The notes beneath the pieces were generated by a model. It did not search any database and was not told where the DNA came from. It saw only the letters and a program-made list of their open reading frames with translations. This document shows positions 54,383 through 63,976 of a stretch of DNA of 64,000 nt, one piece after another (position 1 is the first letter of the stretch; each line of letters begins with the position of its first letter). Both the position numbers and the translations under genes were made by a program. Source of the DNA: Pseudanabaena sp. BC1403 (lineage in GTDB: Bacteria; Cyanobacteriota; Cyanobacteriia; Pseudanabaenales; Pseudanabaenaceae); the NCBI RefSeq assembly GCF_002914585.1, contig NZ_PDDM01000028.1, positions 1-64,000 of the forward strand, given 5' to 3'.

Positions 54383-54778
54383 TCGGTCATACCTATCACT
54401 ATCAAATCACTTACAAAATAGGCTAGTGATTTTATAAACTTACATGCCACGCTTCGCATTTTAGAAAAGCCCAGTATATTGCTTGAAGTCTGCTTTGCAA
54501 CCTTTTTAAACAATATATTTGGAATTTTTCAATAGCTAAATACGGTAGTAAGTAAATGCACATAATTAATTACACATCCAAACCCGTAAAGTTGCGCCCC
54601 GCAGGGGCGCAACTTTACGGGTTTAGGTAATTTATTTTGCATAAGTACTTACTATTTATAAAATCTCAATCTAACCAAAATGGATGATTGGTTGAATAGG
54701 TTACCTTAAGTTCTCCAAATTTAACAGGGGTTTTTCAATCTAAAAAATAAAGGGAGCGCTTTGCGTTCCCTTTATTTT
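54383..54778. other. Intergenic region with a family C element
   Basis: No gene is seen. It holds the promoter of the SH3 gene, family C copy 3 (54547-54653), and the hairpin overlapping the hisZ stop (from 54737). Confidence 0.6.
54547..54653 (-). repeat. Hairpin element, family C, copy 3 (complete)
   Basis: It is complete at 107 bp: AGTAAGTAAATGCACATAAT at one end and ATTTTGCATAAGTACTTACT at the other, which are inverted repeats with few mismatches over 27 bp. The core stem is AAACCCGTAAAGTTGCGCCCC with its complement. Relative to copies 1 and 2 it is in reverse orientation. Confidence 0.8.
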
Positions 54779-54785
54779 TTAGATT
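54737..54785 (-). terminator. Hairpin containing the hisZ stop codon
   Basis: A 23-bp stem (54737-54759 with 54763-54785, one mismatch; AATCTAAAAAATAAAGGGA at the base, loop TTT) includes the hisZ stop at 54779-54781. Confidence 0.75.
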
Positions 54786-55978
54786 ATCATTTCTGAGTCG
54801 ATCGCACCGTCACTACTGACCCATACAATTTTGGGAATACCACGCGATCGCGCATGTTCGCGGACGGCATCCTCACCTCGAAATTCCAGCTCTAGCTCGA
54901 TCGCTTCAACATCTGGATCTTGTCGTAACAAAGCAGCATGGGCAAAGGCAGCTTGCATTGCGTCGGTAGTTTTGGCGACCACTAGGCAGCTAGACATAGC
55001 GAGAGTTTGTGGCAATCGCGATTGTAAAGCTTGCTGCAAATCTTCGAGGTTGAGACAAAAGCCAATACTGGGATAGCTGACATTTTGAGGATGGTAGACA
55101 CCAAGCAAGCGATCATAACGTCCGCCTTGAGCGACGACATAATTATTACAAGCAACTTCAAACACGATGCCTGTGTAATAGTCAAAGGTTTGCATAAAGC
55201 TGAGATCGAGAATCAGGCGATCGCCTGAAGTGAGTCCCGTACTTTCCCAGAGATCGATTAAGGACTTGAGGTAATTAATTTCGCCCGTCAGTCCCGATGT
55301 CCATGCACTATTCGATAAGCGGCTCAGGACATCTTTTGGCTTGCCGCGCAGATCAATTAGTTCCAAGGCATAGCCTTTCACATCGTCTGGCAAGTCCATC
55401 TCCGTCAGGGTAATGCGATCGAGGCTAGCTAAACATTGCCTCACTTTGGCTCGATATTGCTCTGGCAATAGATCTAATAATGCACCTGTCAGTCTGGCAT
55501 CACCAAGAATAATTTGCCAATCTTGTAGTTCTAAGCGATCAAGGCTCTCGGCTAGGAGCATCAAGATTTCGCCGTCAGCTAGCAAACCTGACGCGCCCAA
55601 TAATTCTACGCCTGCTTGAAAGGACTCTTCTGAGGTGTTATTGGCTCTGCGGCGAAATACATTGGCGTTGTAATAGAGTCGTTGTGGACAGGTTGCCAGA
55701 TTTTGTCCCAAACGGGCAGCATAGGCACGGGCGATCGAGGCGGTAAATTCGGGGCGTAGTCCTAAAATTTCGATGCTACTGCTATGCAGTTGGATCACAG
55801 ATTCTGGGTTAACGGCTCCGCCTGCGGTGAGCGATCGCAGATGTTCGACGGTGGGGGTAATGATGCGTTGATAGCCCCATGATTGAAAAACTTGTTGAAT
55901 ACGGCTCTCGATCCAACGCTTTTGAGCAACGTCTAGGGGAAGTAAGTCTTTTGCGCCAGTCGGCAGTTGATGCACCAT
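54779..55978 (-). CDS. hisZ: ATP phosphoribosyltransferase regulatory subunit
   Basis: HisZ is a catalytically inactive HisRS paralogue that activates and allows histidine feedback of the short-form HisG. The 399-residue protein keeps the class II synthetase core: TPTVEHL, LRPEFTASIARAYAARL (motif 2-like), RRRANNTSEESFQAGVELLGA, and the FDYYTGIVFEV and GGRYDRLL blocks. The anticodon-binding domain of HisRS is missing, and its place is taken by a short Rossmann-like tail. hisG is not in the window. The stop lies in a hairpin. Confidence 0.92.
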   Translation of the reverse strand: MVHQLPTGAKDLLPLDVAQKRWIESRIQQVFQSWGYQRIITPTVEHLRSLTAGGAVNPESVIQLHSSSIEILGLRPEFTASIARAYAARLGQNLATCPQRLYYNANVFRRRANNTSEESFQAGVELLGASGLLADGEILMLLAESLDRLELQDWQIILGDARLTGALLDLLPEQYRAKVRQCLASLDRITLTEMDLPDDVKGYALELIDLRGKPKDVLSRLSNSAWTSGLTGEINYLKSLIDLWESTGLTSGDRLILDLSFMQTFDYYTGIVFEVACNNYVVAQGGRYDRLLGVYHPQNVSYPSIGFCLNLEDLQQALQSRLPQTLAMSSCLVVAKTTDAMQAAFAHAALLRQDPDVEAIELELEFRGEDAVREHARSRGIPKIVWVSSDGAIDSEMII

Positions 55979-56027
55979 ACAGTTCTCTCAGTCTTCGTCT
56001 TTTATCGTACCGTGAATCATTGCCGAC

Positions 56028-56088
56028 GAACCCTATTTTATAGAGTTGCAGTGCTTCGCGCCTCAACTCTATAAAATAGGGTTCGTTA
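56028..56088. repeat. Perfect 23-bp inverted repeat between the J-domain gene and hisZ
   Basis: The arms 56028-56050 and 56066-56088 are fully complementary (ACGAACCCTATTTTATAGAG). The 15-base loop contains GCTTCGCGC. It lies 62 bases past the stop of the J-domain gene and upstream of hisZ, so it may terminate the former. Confidence 0.7.
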
Positions 56089-56149
56089 AACTTTTTGATC
56101 AGCCCTTTATGTAAAGTAGCGCGAAGTACGAACTTCCATTTATATTTTT

Positions 56150-57247
56150 TTAGAATTTTCTGGGAAAAGCCCATTGGATTATATGGGATAGCCAACTGTT
56201 CTTTTGGGATTGAGCTATAGGTTTCTTTATATTTGGGAGACTTGATTTGCGATCGCTTTTACTATTGTTTTTATTGCCAATGCTTTGGTGGGAACTTGGA
56301 CTTTCTAATTCCAGAAGATGTTTTAGTGCTATGGCTTCTTGAGGATTAATTTGAAGCGATCGCTTGAAGCTCGCTTTTGCAATTTGTGGTTGATTGATAT
56401 TTTTGTAAACCACACCTAACAGAGCAAAACAGTAACTATTATCATTATCAATTGTCAAGATCTCTTGCAAATCTTGGAGCGCTGCTGTCCAATTACTCTC
56501 TGATATGTAGATTTCACAGGTTTTTATTCGTCTGTTAATCATTTGTGTATCATCGCCCTGAACTCTAACCTGAATTAAGGTTTCATCAGAGATAGCTTGT
56601 GAATTTATAGCATGTTGATCGTTTGCATATTGAAGATTGTATGTGTAGCTGGGCTTTGAAGGGGGAGGAAGAGGAACGTTTGATGCATAGGATTTCTTGG
56701 GCTTCAACATTGGTGCAAGCACTGGCGGCATATTGACTGCCCCATGTCGATAACCCTCTTTATAAAGGATGTAAACCAGATTTAGCTCACTGATATCCGC
56801 CGTATGCTCCAGAATTTGGGTAAGCGATTCATATTGTACTTTGGCAATTTCGGTAACTAAGCGCTCGTAAACATCATCACTAGGAGACATCACCAACTCA
56901 CAGGCAATCTCCGAATGAATCTGGATATTACGAGATCTCTGCATTAAGCGTTTGGCAAGAAGCTTAAATATTCCTTGATAGGCTGTGCGATCCTGATCTC
57001 TCATCAGACCGTTATACGCAGGGTTAACCAGCTTTGCTAGATATTGCGTTGCAATTTCTTTTTCTTCAGCCGAAAAGCCATATATATCGGGATGCAAGAT
57101 GCGGGCAATCCGTAAATATACATTACGAATGTATTTAGGGTTGCTAATGATTGGTAGGCCCAAGGCAGCGTAATAGTCGTGATTGTACTGACTAATACCC
57201 CGATCAAAGCGGATAAAATGGAGTTTTGACACCTTGGGCTGATTCAT
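56150..57247 (-). CDS. J-domain protein with C-terminal TPR
   Basis: This 365-residue protein has an N-terminal J domain (about 24-95) with the HPD tripeptide at His52-Pro53-Asp54 (RIARILHPDIYG), so it should stimulate a DnaK ATPase. A helical middle region (about 95-165) and a low-complexity linker follow. Then come TPR-like helices at about 245-315 (WTAALQDLQEILTIDND, YCFALLGVVYKNINQPQIAKASFKRSLQINP). A Ser/Asn/Lys-rich tail ends the protein. It resembles cyanobacterial DnaJ-TPR proteins of unknown specific client. Confidence 0.8.
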   Translation of the reverse strand: MNQPKVSKLHFIRFDRGISQYNHDYYAALGLPIISNPKYIRNVYLRIARILHPDIYGFSAEEKEIATQYLAKLVNPAYNGLMRDQDRTAYQGIFKLLAKRLMQRSRNIQIHSEIACELVMSPSDDVYERLVTEIAKVQYESLTQILEHTADISELNLVYILYKEGYRHGAVNMPPVLAPMLKPKKSYASNVPLPPPSKPSYTYNLQYANDQHAINSQAISDETLIQVRVQGDDTQMINRRIKTCEIYISESNWTAALQDLQEILTIDNDNSYCFALLGVVYKNINQPQIAKASFKRSLQINPQEAIALKHLLELESPSSHQSIGNKNNSKSDRKSSLPNIKKPIAQSQKNSWLSHIIQWAFPRKF

Positions 57248-57593
57248 TTTTGCTCGCTTTGCCCATGGCTAGATGATGGTTGCGATCTGATGTATCTAAT
57301 GATTAAGTACCTCAGCATAATTAAAATCTGTATCCAAGACCTATGCCGCACTTTGCCCATGCAGTATAGGTCTTGGGATTTTATATTTAATTGCGTCAAC
57401 CTACTTTACACCAATACCTAAAGTCAAAAAAGAGCTATTTATCCTAATCTTACCGCGCCTTTCACTGAAGCCTAAACTATGTAACATCAGTTAAAAGTTT
57501 TGCATTTTGCCAGCAATTTCAACAAAAATACTATGGGTTTAAGCCGTGCTACTTTACTGAAACTCTACGATTTATAGCAATATGGACAAAACG

Positions 57594-57660
57594 TAAAGCC
57601 CAAAAGAGATTTGAGGTACAACCGATGCAAATCTCTTTTGCATATCTCTTTTGGGCTTTA
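57594..57660. repeat. 17-bp inverted repeat with structured loop
   Basis: The arms TAAAGCCCAAAAGAGAT (57594-57610) and the complement (57644-57660) are perfect. The loop contains ATGCAAA and TTTGCAT, which can form a second stem. It is not near a stop codon. Confidence 0.65.
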
Positions 57661-57873
57661 TGTCTTAACTAGAGCACCTGTAGCTAATAGCATAGTGGTA
57701 ATTGCAATTTGCAGATATAAAAGCCGAAATCGTATCTATTCGGCAATTTCCCCATGCGCCACTTAATCTTTAATGGATACTTTTTATGACATACTTCAAG
57801 ATATTTATCTAGCAAATATTTAAAGTGTTAGCAAAATCTCAAAGAACACTGATTAACTTTGACAAGAATAGCT

Positions 57874-57981
57874 AGCAATTTTAATTGTGAAACCAATTTT
57901 TAGGCTTTCATTACCGAGTAGTGCTACCCATTGCCTTAGGCGCTGAAAACCTCAAAACTTGATTTGATAATGAGAATAGCA
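57874..57981 (+). repeat. Hairpin element, family B, copy 4 (degraded)
   Basis: The left part AGCAATTTTAATTGTGAAACC and the right part GATAATGAGAATAGCA match family B ends. The internal stems have largely lost complementarity (TTAGGCTTTCA against TGAAAACCTCAA). It looks like an old copy. Confidence 0.55.
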
Positions 57982-58071
57982 ACTTTAATCGTTCTTACTA
58001 TTGGTCACCGTTTATCATCATTGGTAATGGTTTATAAACTTTCTTATTCGCCTACATAAATAGCTTGTCAT

Positions 58072-58761
58072 ATGTCCATAACTAGCGACACCTCTCCGAT
58101 CACCGCCCTAACGATCCAGATTAGCGCTGTGGGTATTTGGCTGGGTCTAGTATTTCTAGCTTCAGAGATCTTGCGCCGACTCAAGCAAGATCCAGAACTA
58201 GTTCGCAAAGTTGTGCATATTGGTACTGGTAATGTCTTGGTGATCGCGTGGTGGTTACATATCCCGACATGGCTATGTGTTACCGCAGGCGTGACATTCA
58301 GTGCGATCGCCTTAGCATCTCACTATACAAATATTTTGCCAATGATCCATGATGTGGGGCGCAAAACCTACGGCGTGTTTTACTATGCGCTTAGCATCAC
58401 GATTTTAGTAGTGCTTTTATGGGATAGCCATCCGCAATATGCAGTCATCGGGGTAATGGTTATGTCTTGGGGCGACGGCATGGCGGCGCTAATCGGCAAA
58501 CGCTTTGGCAAACACACCTTTGTTCATCTTGGTAATAAGCGCAGTCTTGAAGGCTCATTTGCCATGTTTGTTACGAGCTTTATTGTGATGATCGGTATTT
58601 TTGGGCTTACGCACGGGATTCATACTCGTGACATTGGAGTTGCGATGCCTGTCGCTGCGATCGCAGCTTTACTCGAAGCCTATTCCCCAGGTGGAACCGA
58701 TAACATTTATGTGCCATTGTCTAGCGCTGCTTTAAGTTATTTCCTGCAATCAATTTTGTGA
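58072..58761 (+). CDS. Phytol/dolichol kinase family protein (VTE5-like)
   Basis: This 229-residue polytopic membrane enzyme is related to CTP-dependent phytol kinase VTE5 and dolichol kinase, which in cyanobacteria recycles phytol released from chlorophyll for tocopherol and phylloquinone synthesis. Family motifs are RKVVHIGTGN near the N terminus, VMSWGDGMAALIGKRFGKH in the middle and KRSLEGSFAMF after it. The end (EAYSPGGTDNIYVPL) is the usual E-x-x-x-x-x-G-x-DN-x-x-VP block. It is single, with promoter sequence in the long region upstream. Confidence 0.87.
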   Translation: MSITSDTSPITALTIQISAVGIWLGLVFLASEILRRLKQDPELVRKVVHIGTGNVLVIAWWLHIPTWLCVTAGVTFSAIALASHYTNILPMIHDVGRKTYGVFYYALSITILVVLLWDSHPQYAVIGVMVMSWGDGMAALIGKRFGKHTFVHLGNKRSLEGSFAMFVTSFIVMIGIFGLTHGIHTRDIGVAMPVAAIAALLEAYSPGGTDNIYVPLSSAALSYFLQSIL

Positions 58762-58896
58762 AACCTTTGCCAAGATGGTTTTCCAAGCCAATAGTCATTC
58801 ATTTCGTCAAATAGTCAAATGAAATTAATGATACTCCCTTGCCACCAAAAGAATAGGGCTTATTAAGTGAATAAAAGTACTAGCCAATAAGAAGAA

Positions 58897-59343
58897 TCAA
58901 GAGTGCTTTTGAGTACAAGAGGTGACGATATTTTTCAGCCTATCTGATACGGACTTACTTTTCTGCATCTCTGTGCTCATTTTTGTAAACTCTCCGTATG
59001 TATAGTTTTTTTGGATTTCTATAATTGCACATGAGCAAATATTTTCGGCAATTTTAATATCTATCTTTGCTTTGGCACTACTAATACAACCTTCTGTAAA
59101 TTCTTTAACTTCTCTCTCAGGATAAACATGACTAGATTCTTGTTTTAGGTTTGAGCTTAAACGACCAGCAAAACTCAGAAGAAACAAAATTAAACTGGAT
59201 ATGATTACCCATCGACTAAAGATAGCTTTACGATAAGGAATAACTCTTCCTTTAATCAAGTAGTAAATAGTCCCAATAATCAGCATCAGGATCAGCGGAG
59301 TTATTAAGGTTCCAACTAGGTAACCAATTTGGTAAGCGGTCAT
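58897..59343 (-). CDS. Small membrane protein of unknown function with a Cys motif
   Basis: This 148-residue protein has two membrane helices (about 6-29 and 44-63) and a C-terminal soluble domain with four cysteines: EGCISSA, ENICSCAII and a terminal SCTQKH. The spacing C-x18-C-x-C then about 43 residues to the last Cys suggests a disulphide or metal site in a small helical domain. AAGGGG precedes the ATG, supporting it as a real gene. It lies downstream of the ndh operon but beyond its terminator. The family was not recognised. Confidence 0.65.
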   Translation of the reverse strand: MTAYQIGYLVGTLITPLILMLIIGTIYYLIKGRVIPYRKAIFSRWVIISSLILFLLSFAGRLSSNLKQESSHVYPEREVKEFTEGCISSAKAKIDIKIAENICSCAIIEIQKNYTYGEFTKMSTEMQKSKSVSDRLKNIVTSCTQKHS

Positions 59344-59364
59344 ATTTCCCCTTAACTAAAAAAA

Positions 59365-59399
59365 TATAGCGAAGTCTTTTGTTTTAAGACTTCGCTATA
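59365..59399 (-). terminator. Terminator of the ndh operon
   Basis: A perfect 14-bp stem TATAGCGAAGTCTT (59365-59378 with 59386-59399) lies 32 bases beyond the ndhE stop. Confidence 0.7.
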
Positions 59400-59430
59400 A
59401 CCATTAGAAAAAATTAATCTTCTGCATATC

Positions 59431-59736
59431 TTACCAACGCAGCAAATTGAACTGCTCCATATCCACGGTATCGCGACTGCGATAGATCGACAACACGATC
59501 GCAAGACCAACAGCGGCTTCGGCAGCAGCGATCGAAATTACAAAGATCGTAAATACTTGACCACGAATACTTGCCGAATCTAAGAAGTTAGAAAATGCCA
59601 TTAGATTAAGGTTTACGGCATTTAGCATTAATTCTACTGACATTAATACACGTACAGCATTACGACTGGTAATTAAGCCATAGATGCCAATACAAAAGAG
59701 TGCAGCGGCAATAATCAAAAAAGGTTCTAAAGACAT
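59431..59736 (-). CDS. ndhE: NAD(P)H-quinone oxidoreductase subunit 4L
   Basis: NdhE (NuoK homologue) is a three-helix membrane-arm subunit of NDH-1, which drives cyclic electron flow, respiration and CO2 uptake at the thylakoid. The 101-residue length and the motifs [36 protein letters not shown] (with the conserved Glu in helix 2) and [17 protein letters not shown] are diagnostic. It is the last gene of ndhH-A-I-G-E, 65 bp after ndhG. Confidence 0.97.
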   Translation of the reverse strand: MSLEPFLIIAAALFCIGIYGLITSRNAVRVLMSVELMLNAVNLNLMAFSNFLDSASIRGQVFTIFVISIAAAEAAVGLAIVLSIYRSRDTVDMEQFNLLRW

Positions 59737-59801
59737 ATCTGTTTACTATTTATTTCAATTACTAATAAAGTTTGATTACTCTATTCGCCAATAATCAAGC
59801 T

Positions 59802-60413
59802 TTATTTAGAAGCAACAAGTTGCTCTTTGGGCTTTTCTAATAACTCAAGTGAATCTTCCTCAACTTGACCAACAGTCACAGCATCAGGCACTAGCTCACG
59901 ACGGGCAAGCACGATCGCACCAATTAGGGCAACTAAAAGTAAAACCGATGCTAGTTCAAAGGGCAGTAAGTAATCACTAAAGAAATGCTGACCGATCACC
60001 ACCATTGTCGAAGGTAGTTTGGCGATCATCGGACTAACAGCCCAATTCGTTGAAGTTACAGTGACTCCTAACAATGCAAACAAGCCTAGGCAAACAACAC
60101 CCGTAACTAGACTGCGTAAAGCCCCATATTTGACTTCTTGATAGTCTTGGCGCTTATTCACTAACATGATCGCAAACAGAATCAAAATATTGACTGCACC
60201 GACATAGATTAAAACCTGAGCCGCCGCCACAAAATCAGCATTTAGCAACAGATACAAACCCGCCACACTAATAAAACAGGCTCCAAGTAGAAAGGCAGCA
60301 TAGACGATATTTTGCAAAAGTACCACACCCATCGCCGAAGAAATTAGCATTGCTGTTAAGACAACTAGGGATACGGTTTGCGAACCATCGCCCAAACCAA
60401 TATTGTTCATCAT
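59802..60413 (-). CDS. ndhG: NAD(P)H-quinone oxidoreductase subunit 6
   Basis: NdhG (NuoJ homologue) is a membrane-arm subunit with five helices in 203 residues. Family signatures are GACFISVAGLYLLLNADFVAAAQVLIYVGAVNILILFAIML and the C-terminal LLVALIGAIVLARRE. Two adjacent ATGs open the gene after AAGGA. It lies 20 bp after ndhI. Confidence 0.97.
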   Translation of the reverse strand: MMNNIGLGDGSQTVSLVVLTAMLISSAMGVVLLQNIVYAAFLLGACFISVAGLYLLLNADFVAAAQVLIYVGAVNILILFAIMLVNKRQDYQEVKYGALRSLVTGVVCLGLFALLGVTVTSTNWAVSPMIAKLPSTMVVIGQHFFSDYLLPFELASVLLLVALIGAIVLARRELVPDAVTVGQVEEDSLELLEKPKEQLVASK

Positions 60414-60433
60414 AAATTTTCCTTACTTATCTG

Positions 60434-61024
60434 TTATTTATTCTCAGAAGTGGCTTCGGCAATTTCTTCGGGGCGCAAGCCAGCACGTCTAGCAGTGTGA
60501 GGTACTTCATGCCCTTCGATGACACCCTTTGGCAAATAGGCAAGCTCACGGATCGGCTTAACAAAAGGATCTTCAGTAACTTTGGTGGGCATCCGTCCGA
60601 GGGCAACGCTATCAAAGTTCAATTCATGGCGATCGAATGTAGACAGATCGTATTCTTCGGTCATTGACAAGGCATTAGTGGGGCAGTATTCCACACAGTT
60701 ACCACAAAAGATACATACTCCAAAGTCAATACTGTAACTCTTGAGTTCCTTTTTCTTCATTTCTGTGTTGAATGTCCAGTCAACTACAGGCAAGTTAATC
60801 GGACATACGCGCACACATACTTCGCAGGAAATACACTTATCAAACTCAAAGTGAATGCGTCCACGAAAGCGCTCTGAAGGAATTAGCTTTTCGTAGGGAT
60901 ATTGCACAGTAATCGGACGACGACGCATATGGTCAAATGTTACCGACATGCCTTGCCCGATATACTTGGCAGCTTGGATCGCGTCTTTGGTGTATTCACC
61001 AACTTTATTGAGGAATTTCAGCAT
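60434..61024 (-). CDS. ndhI: NAD(P)H-quinone oxidoreductase subunit I (2x 4Fe-4S)
   Basis: NdhI (NuoI homologue) carries two 4Fe-4S clusters in the connecting module of NDH-1 and passes electrons from ferredoxin toward the quinone site. The cluster motifs are [12 protein letters not shown] and [12 protein letters not shown], each with a remote Pro-linked Cys. The 196-residue length includes a polar C-terminal tail ([19 protein letters not shown]) usual in cyanobacteria. It lies 65 bp after ndhA with a hairpin between them. Confidence 0.97.
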   Translation of the reverse strand: MLKFLNKVGEYTKDAIQAAKYIGQGMSVTFDHMRRRPITVQYPYEKLIPSERFRGRIHFEFDKCISCEVCVRVCPINLPVVDWTFNTEMKKKELKSYSIDFGVCIFCGNCVEYCPTNALSMTEEYDLSTFDRHELNFDSVALGRMPTKVTEDPFVKPIRELAYLPKGVIEGHEVPHTARRAGLRPEEIAEATSENK

Positions 61025-61050
61025 GATGGTAATTGATAATTAGGTTTATC

Positions 61051-61083
61051 TTAGATAAAGTGTGCTTCGCGCACTTTATCTAA
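61051..61083 (-). promoter_or_regulatory. Intercistronic hairpin between ndhA and ndhI
   Basis: A 15-bp stem TTAGATAAAGTGTGC (61051-61065 with 61069-61083, one G-U pair) fills most of the 65-bp gap. It is probably an RNA processing or stability element, or a partial terminator, because the genes form one operon. Confidence 0.55.
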
Positions 61084-61089
61084 CAGTCT

Positions 61090-62208
61090 CTAGCCGCCAA
61101 ACGCAAAAGGAAAAGCCAACTTCAAAGCTGCGGTAATCAGCAGATTTGCAAGTCCAATTGGTAATAGGAATTTCCAGCCGAGGTCAAGCAGTTGGTCGAT
61201 GCGAACGCGAGGAACAGTCCAACGCAAGAGGATTGCAAAAAAGATAAAAGCGTAAGTTTTAACTAGGGTTGACGTTAGCCCAATAAATGCTGCTAAAACC
61301 TGCCACCAAGCTGTATTCGCTTCAATCCCCAAGGCTTCGCTAATTCTGTCAATAGGGAAAGGCAATTCCCAGCCACCGAGGTAGAGAATTGATGCTAGCA
61401 AACCTGCTAGCAAGAGGTTGGCGTAGGAACCACCGTAGAAGAAAGCAAATCTGATTCCTGAATATTCAGTCTGATAACCAGCAACTAGTTCTTCTTCAGC
61501 TTCAGGCAAGTCAAAGGGCAGTCGCTCACATTCTGCAAGAGCCGCAATGATAAAGATTACGAAGCCAATTGGTTGTCTCCAAATATTCCAAGAGAGAATG
61601 CCATATTCAGCTTGTTGGTTGACAATATCAATGGTACTAAGTCCGTTAGTCATCAAGGCTACGGCAAGAACAGCTAGTGCAAGAGGAATTTCATAGCTAA
61701 TCGATTGCGCAGCAGCACGCAAACCACCAAGCAAGGAGTACTTATTGTTGGAAGAGTAACCCGCCATCAGCAAACCAATTGGGGCAACGCTGGAAATGGC
61801 AATGATAAAGAATACGCCCGTACCAATGTCAGAGATGATCAGGTTTTGACCAAAGGGAATGACTAAATAACATAAGAAGACAGATGTAAATACCAGCGCT
61901 GGCCCGATTGTGTAGAGCAAAGGATCAGCTTTAGCGGGGATCGTGCCTTGCTTGATGACTAACTTGGCTACGTCTGCGATCGGGATCAACAGTCCAAAAG
62001 GGCCCGCATATTCAGGCCCAATCCGTTGTTGAGCGGCGGCGGAGATTTTTCGTTCTAGCCATGTGCATACCAATGCGCCGACTGTTACGCCTAAAACCAT
62101 TACTGCCATGGGCAATAACATCCAAATCACTTTGGCGACATCGGCTGGCAATCCTAGCCCTGTCAGGATTTCAATTAAAGATCTTTGTAAATCAATTCCA
62201 CCGTACAT
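61090..62208 (-). CDS. ndhA: NAD(P)H-quinone oxidoreductase subunit 1
   Basis: NdhA (NuoH homologue) links the peripheral and membrane arms and forms part of the quinone chamber. The 372-residue protein has eight helices. Conserved loops are [59 protein letters not shown] and [27 protein letters not shown]. Its ATG overlaps the ndhH stop by one base (TAATG), so translation is coupled. Confidence 0.97.
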   Translation of the reverse strand: MYGGIDLQRSLIEILTGLGLPADVAKVIWMLLPMAVMVLGVTVGALVCTWLERKISAAAQQRIGPEYAGPFGLLIPIADVAKLVIKQGTIPAKADPLLYTIGPALVFTSVFLCYLVIPFGQNLIISDIGTGVFFIIAISSVAPIGLLMAGYSSNNKYSLLGGLRAAAQSISYEIPLALAVLAVALMTNGLSTIDIVNQQAEYGILSWNIWRQPIGFVIFIIAALAECERLPFDLPEAEEELVAGYQTEYSGIRFAFFYGGSYANLLLAGLLASILYLGGWELPFPIDRISEALGIEANTAWWQVLAAFIGLTSTLVKTYAFIFFAILLRWTVPRVRIDQLLDLGWKFLLPIGLANLLITAALKLAFPFAFGG

Positions 62209-63389
62209 TAGCGATCGACCTCACCCATAATAATATCCACACTTCCTAAAATTGCCATGATGTCGGCGAGCTTCATGCCACGCACGAGGTCTGGCAAGAT
62301 TTGCAAATTAATAAATCCTGGTGGACGAATCTTGAAGCGCCAAGGAAATACGCTATCTTCACCGATGATATATACGCCTAGTTCACCCTTTGGGGCTTCA
62401 ACTCGGACATAATGCTCGCCCGATGCAACCTTGAAGGTGGGTGATGGCTTTTTGCTAATGAACTGATAGTCCATTGAGTTCCATTCACTCTTGGGTCCTG
62501 CGAGAACTCTCTGTGCTTCGAGGTTTTCGTAAGATCCACCAGGAATTTGTTTGAGACATTGCAGGATCATTTTCGATGATTCACGCATTTCACGTACACG
62601 CACGAGATAACGGGCGAGGCAGTCGCCGCCATTGTCCCACTGCACATCCCAATCGAGTTCATCGTAGAGCTCGTAATGATCGACTTTGCGTAAATCCAGC
62701 TTTACGCCTGAACCACGTAACATTGGTCCCGACAAGCCCCAGTTGATGGCTTCATCGCGTGTGATCGTGCCAAGTCCTTCAATTCTTTTACGGAAGATGG
62801 GATTATTGGTAATTAATTTTTCGTATTCGTCGATAACGGGTACGAAGTAATTACAAAAGTCTTCGCATTTCTCGATCCAGCCGTAGGGGAGGTCGGCAGC
62901 AACTCCCCCGATGCGGAAATAGTTGTGCATCATCCGCATCCCTGTCGCTGCCTCGAACAAGTCATAGATCATTTCACGTTCGCGGAAGACATAGAAAAAT
63001 GGCGTTTGTGCGCCGATATCTGCGACGAATGTGCCGAGCCACAGTAGGTGAGAGGCGATGCGGCTAAGTTCTAGCATGATCATGCGGATGTAGCTGGCGC
63101 GACGCGGCACTGGCACATTAGCTAGTTTTTCGGGTGCATTGACGGTGATTGCCTCGGTGAACATGGTCGCGAGGTAATCCCATCGGGTCACGTAGGGCAA
63201 ATATTGGATAATCGTGCGATTTTCGGCGATTTTTTCCATCGAGCGATGCAAGTAACCTAATACTGGTTCGCAATCGACTACGTTTTCGCCGTCTAGCGTG
63301 ACGATAAGTCTGAGAACGCCGTGCATGGATGGGTGGTGAGGTCCCATATTTATGACCATGCGTTCGGCTTTGGTTTCAATCATCACCAT
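62208..63389 (-). CDS. ndhH: NAD(P)H-quinone oxidoreductase subunit H (49 kDa)
   Basis: NdhH (NuoD homologue) is the large subunit at the quinone-reduction site. The 393-residue protein shows [15 protein letters not shown] (quinone-ligand His in the first loop), [16 protein letters not shown], the [10 protein letters not shown] and [19 protein letters not shown] blocks, and [14 protein letters not shown] with [12 protein letters not shown] at the end. It is first in the operon and joined directly to ndhA. In several well-known cyanobacterial genomes ndhH is separate from ndhA-I-G-E; here the order is that of chloroplast genomes. Confidence 0.97.
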   Translation of the reverse strand: MVMIETKAERMVINMGPHHPSMHGVLRLIVTLDGENVVDCEPVLGYLHRSMEKIAENRTIIQYLPYVTRWDYLATMFTEAITVNAPEKLANVPVPRRASYIRMIMLELSRIASHLLWLGTFVADIGAQTPFFYVFREREMIYDLFEAATGMRMMHNYFRIGGVAADLPYGWIEKCEDFCNYFVPVIDEYEKLITNNPIFRKRIEGLGTITRDEAINWGLSGPMLRGSGVKLDLRKVDHYELYDELDWDVQWDNGGDCLARYLVRVREMRESSKMILQCLKQIPGGSYENLEAQRVLAGPKSEWNSMDYQFISKKPSPTFKVASGEHYVRVEAPKGELGVYIIGEDSVFPWRFKIRPPGFINLQILPDLVRGMKLADIMAILGSVDIIMGEVDR

Positions 63390-63976
63390 GATTTGCGATC
63401 GCCTCTTTACTCTGTAAACTGTTGCTCTGGTTAATTAGTGCTAGTTTTTGCTAGTTATTTAGGATGTGTAGAACATCCTAAACGCTAATTATTTTAAGTC
63501 ACGGCTTGGGATATTGCTGCAACAAATGACTCTATTAGTTACGCTATTTAAGTAGATATGCCTTGATGGTTCTCAGTATATCGCCATGTTGGAGTGGGAA
63601 TATGTGTTAAGTGGTAGTAAATCAATGATTTTTGCCTTATGTTATTTTATTAATATCATAGATTTTTATCTATCATTTAGCCCAAGATCATAATCTTTAA
63701 ATTATGGCAGCCTTTAATAATTCTAAAGCCAATTAAACTATTGCTTGTTGGCTCTACCTAATTAAGTAGCAGCCCAAAAATTAAGTAGGAGCCAAAAACT
63801 GTATCGTCCGTGCAGCAGACGGTAAAGTTTTTAGAGTTTGGTTTTTAGTTGTGAAAAACCCATAAGCTCTTTGTGCATGAGAATTGCTGAAACTTAATAA
63901 TATGGCAAAGTTTTTTTGCAAAATTGCCATATACTAGATAGGCTGTCAAGTTTTCAACAGTAATAAGGAAGGAGCT
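63390..63976. promoter_or_regulatory. Divergent promoter region of the ndh operon and rpsD
   Basis: No gene is seen. A 10-bp stem TTTAGGATGT (63458-63467 with 63473-63482) could lie in the ndhH leader. At 63749-63794 an imperfect inverted repeat (TTGGCTC-ACCTAATTAA with AATTAAGT-GGAGCCAA) is followed by another weak hairpin and a possible family B right end TGAGAATTGCT (63878-63888). A strong ribosome site AAGGAAGGAG precedes rpsD. Confidence 0.5.

Larger units (their letters stand above)
57248..58071. other. Gene-free 0.8-kb region
   Basis: No gene is seen. It holds an inverted repeat at 57331-57376 (CCAAGACCTAT with ATAGGTCTTGG), a perfect 17-bp stem at 57594-57610/57644-57660 (TAAAGCCCAAAAGAGAT) with a smaller palindrome in its loop, a degraded family B element at 57874-57981, and AT-rich promoter sequence for the divergent flanking genes. 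Confidence 0.6.

Noticed and set aside
55809..56195. Open frame of 128 codons between hisZ and the J-domain gene
   Set aside because: It runs through the start of hisZ and through the perfect inverted repeat at 56028-56088, and has a basic, structureless translation. It is a chance frame.
57248..58071. Possible tRNA or small RNA gene
   Set aside because: No cloverleaf, T-loop motif (GGTTCGA) or CCA-type end was seen. The only structures are the inverted repeats and a degraded family B element.
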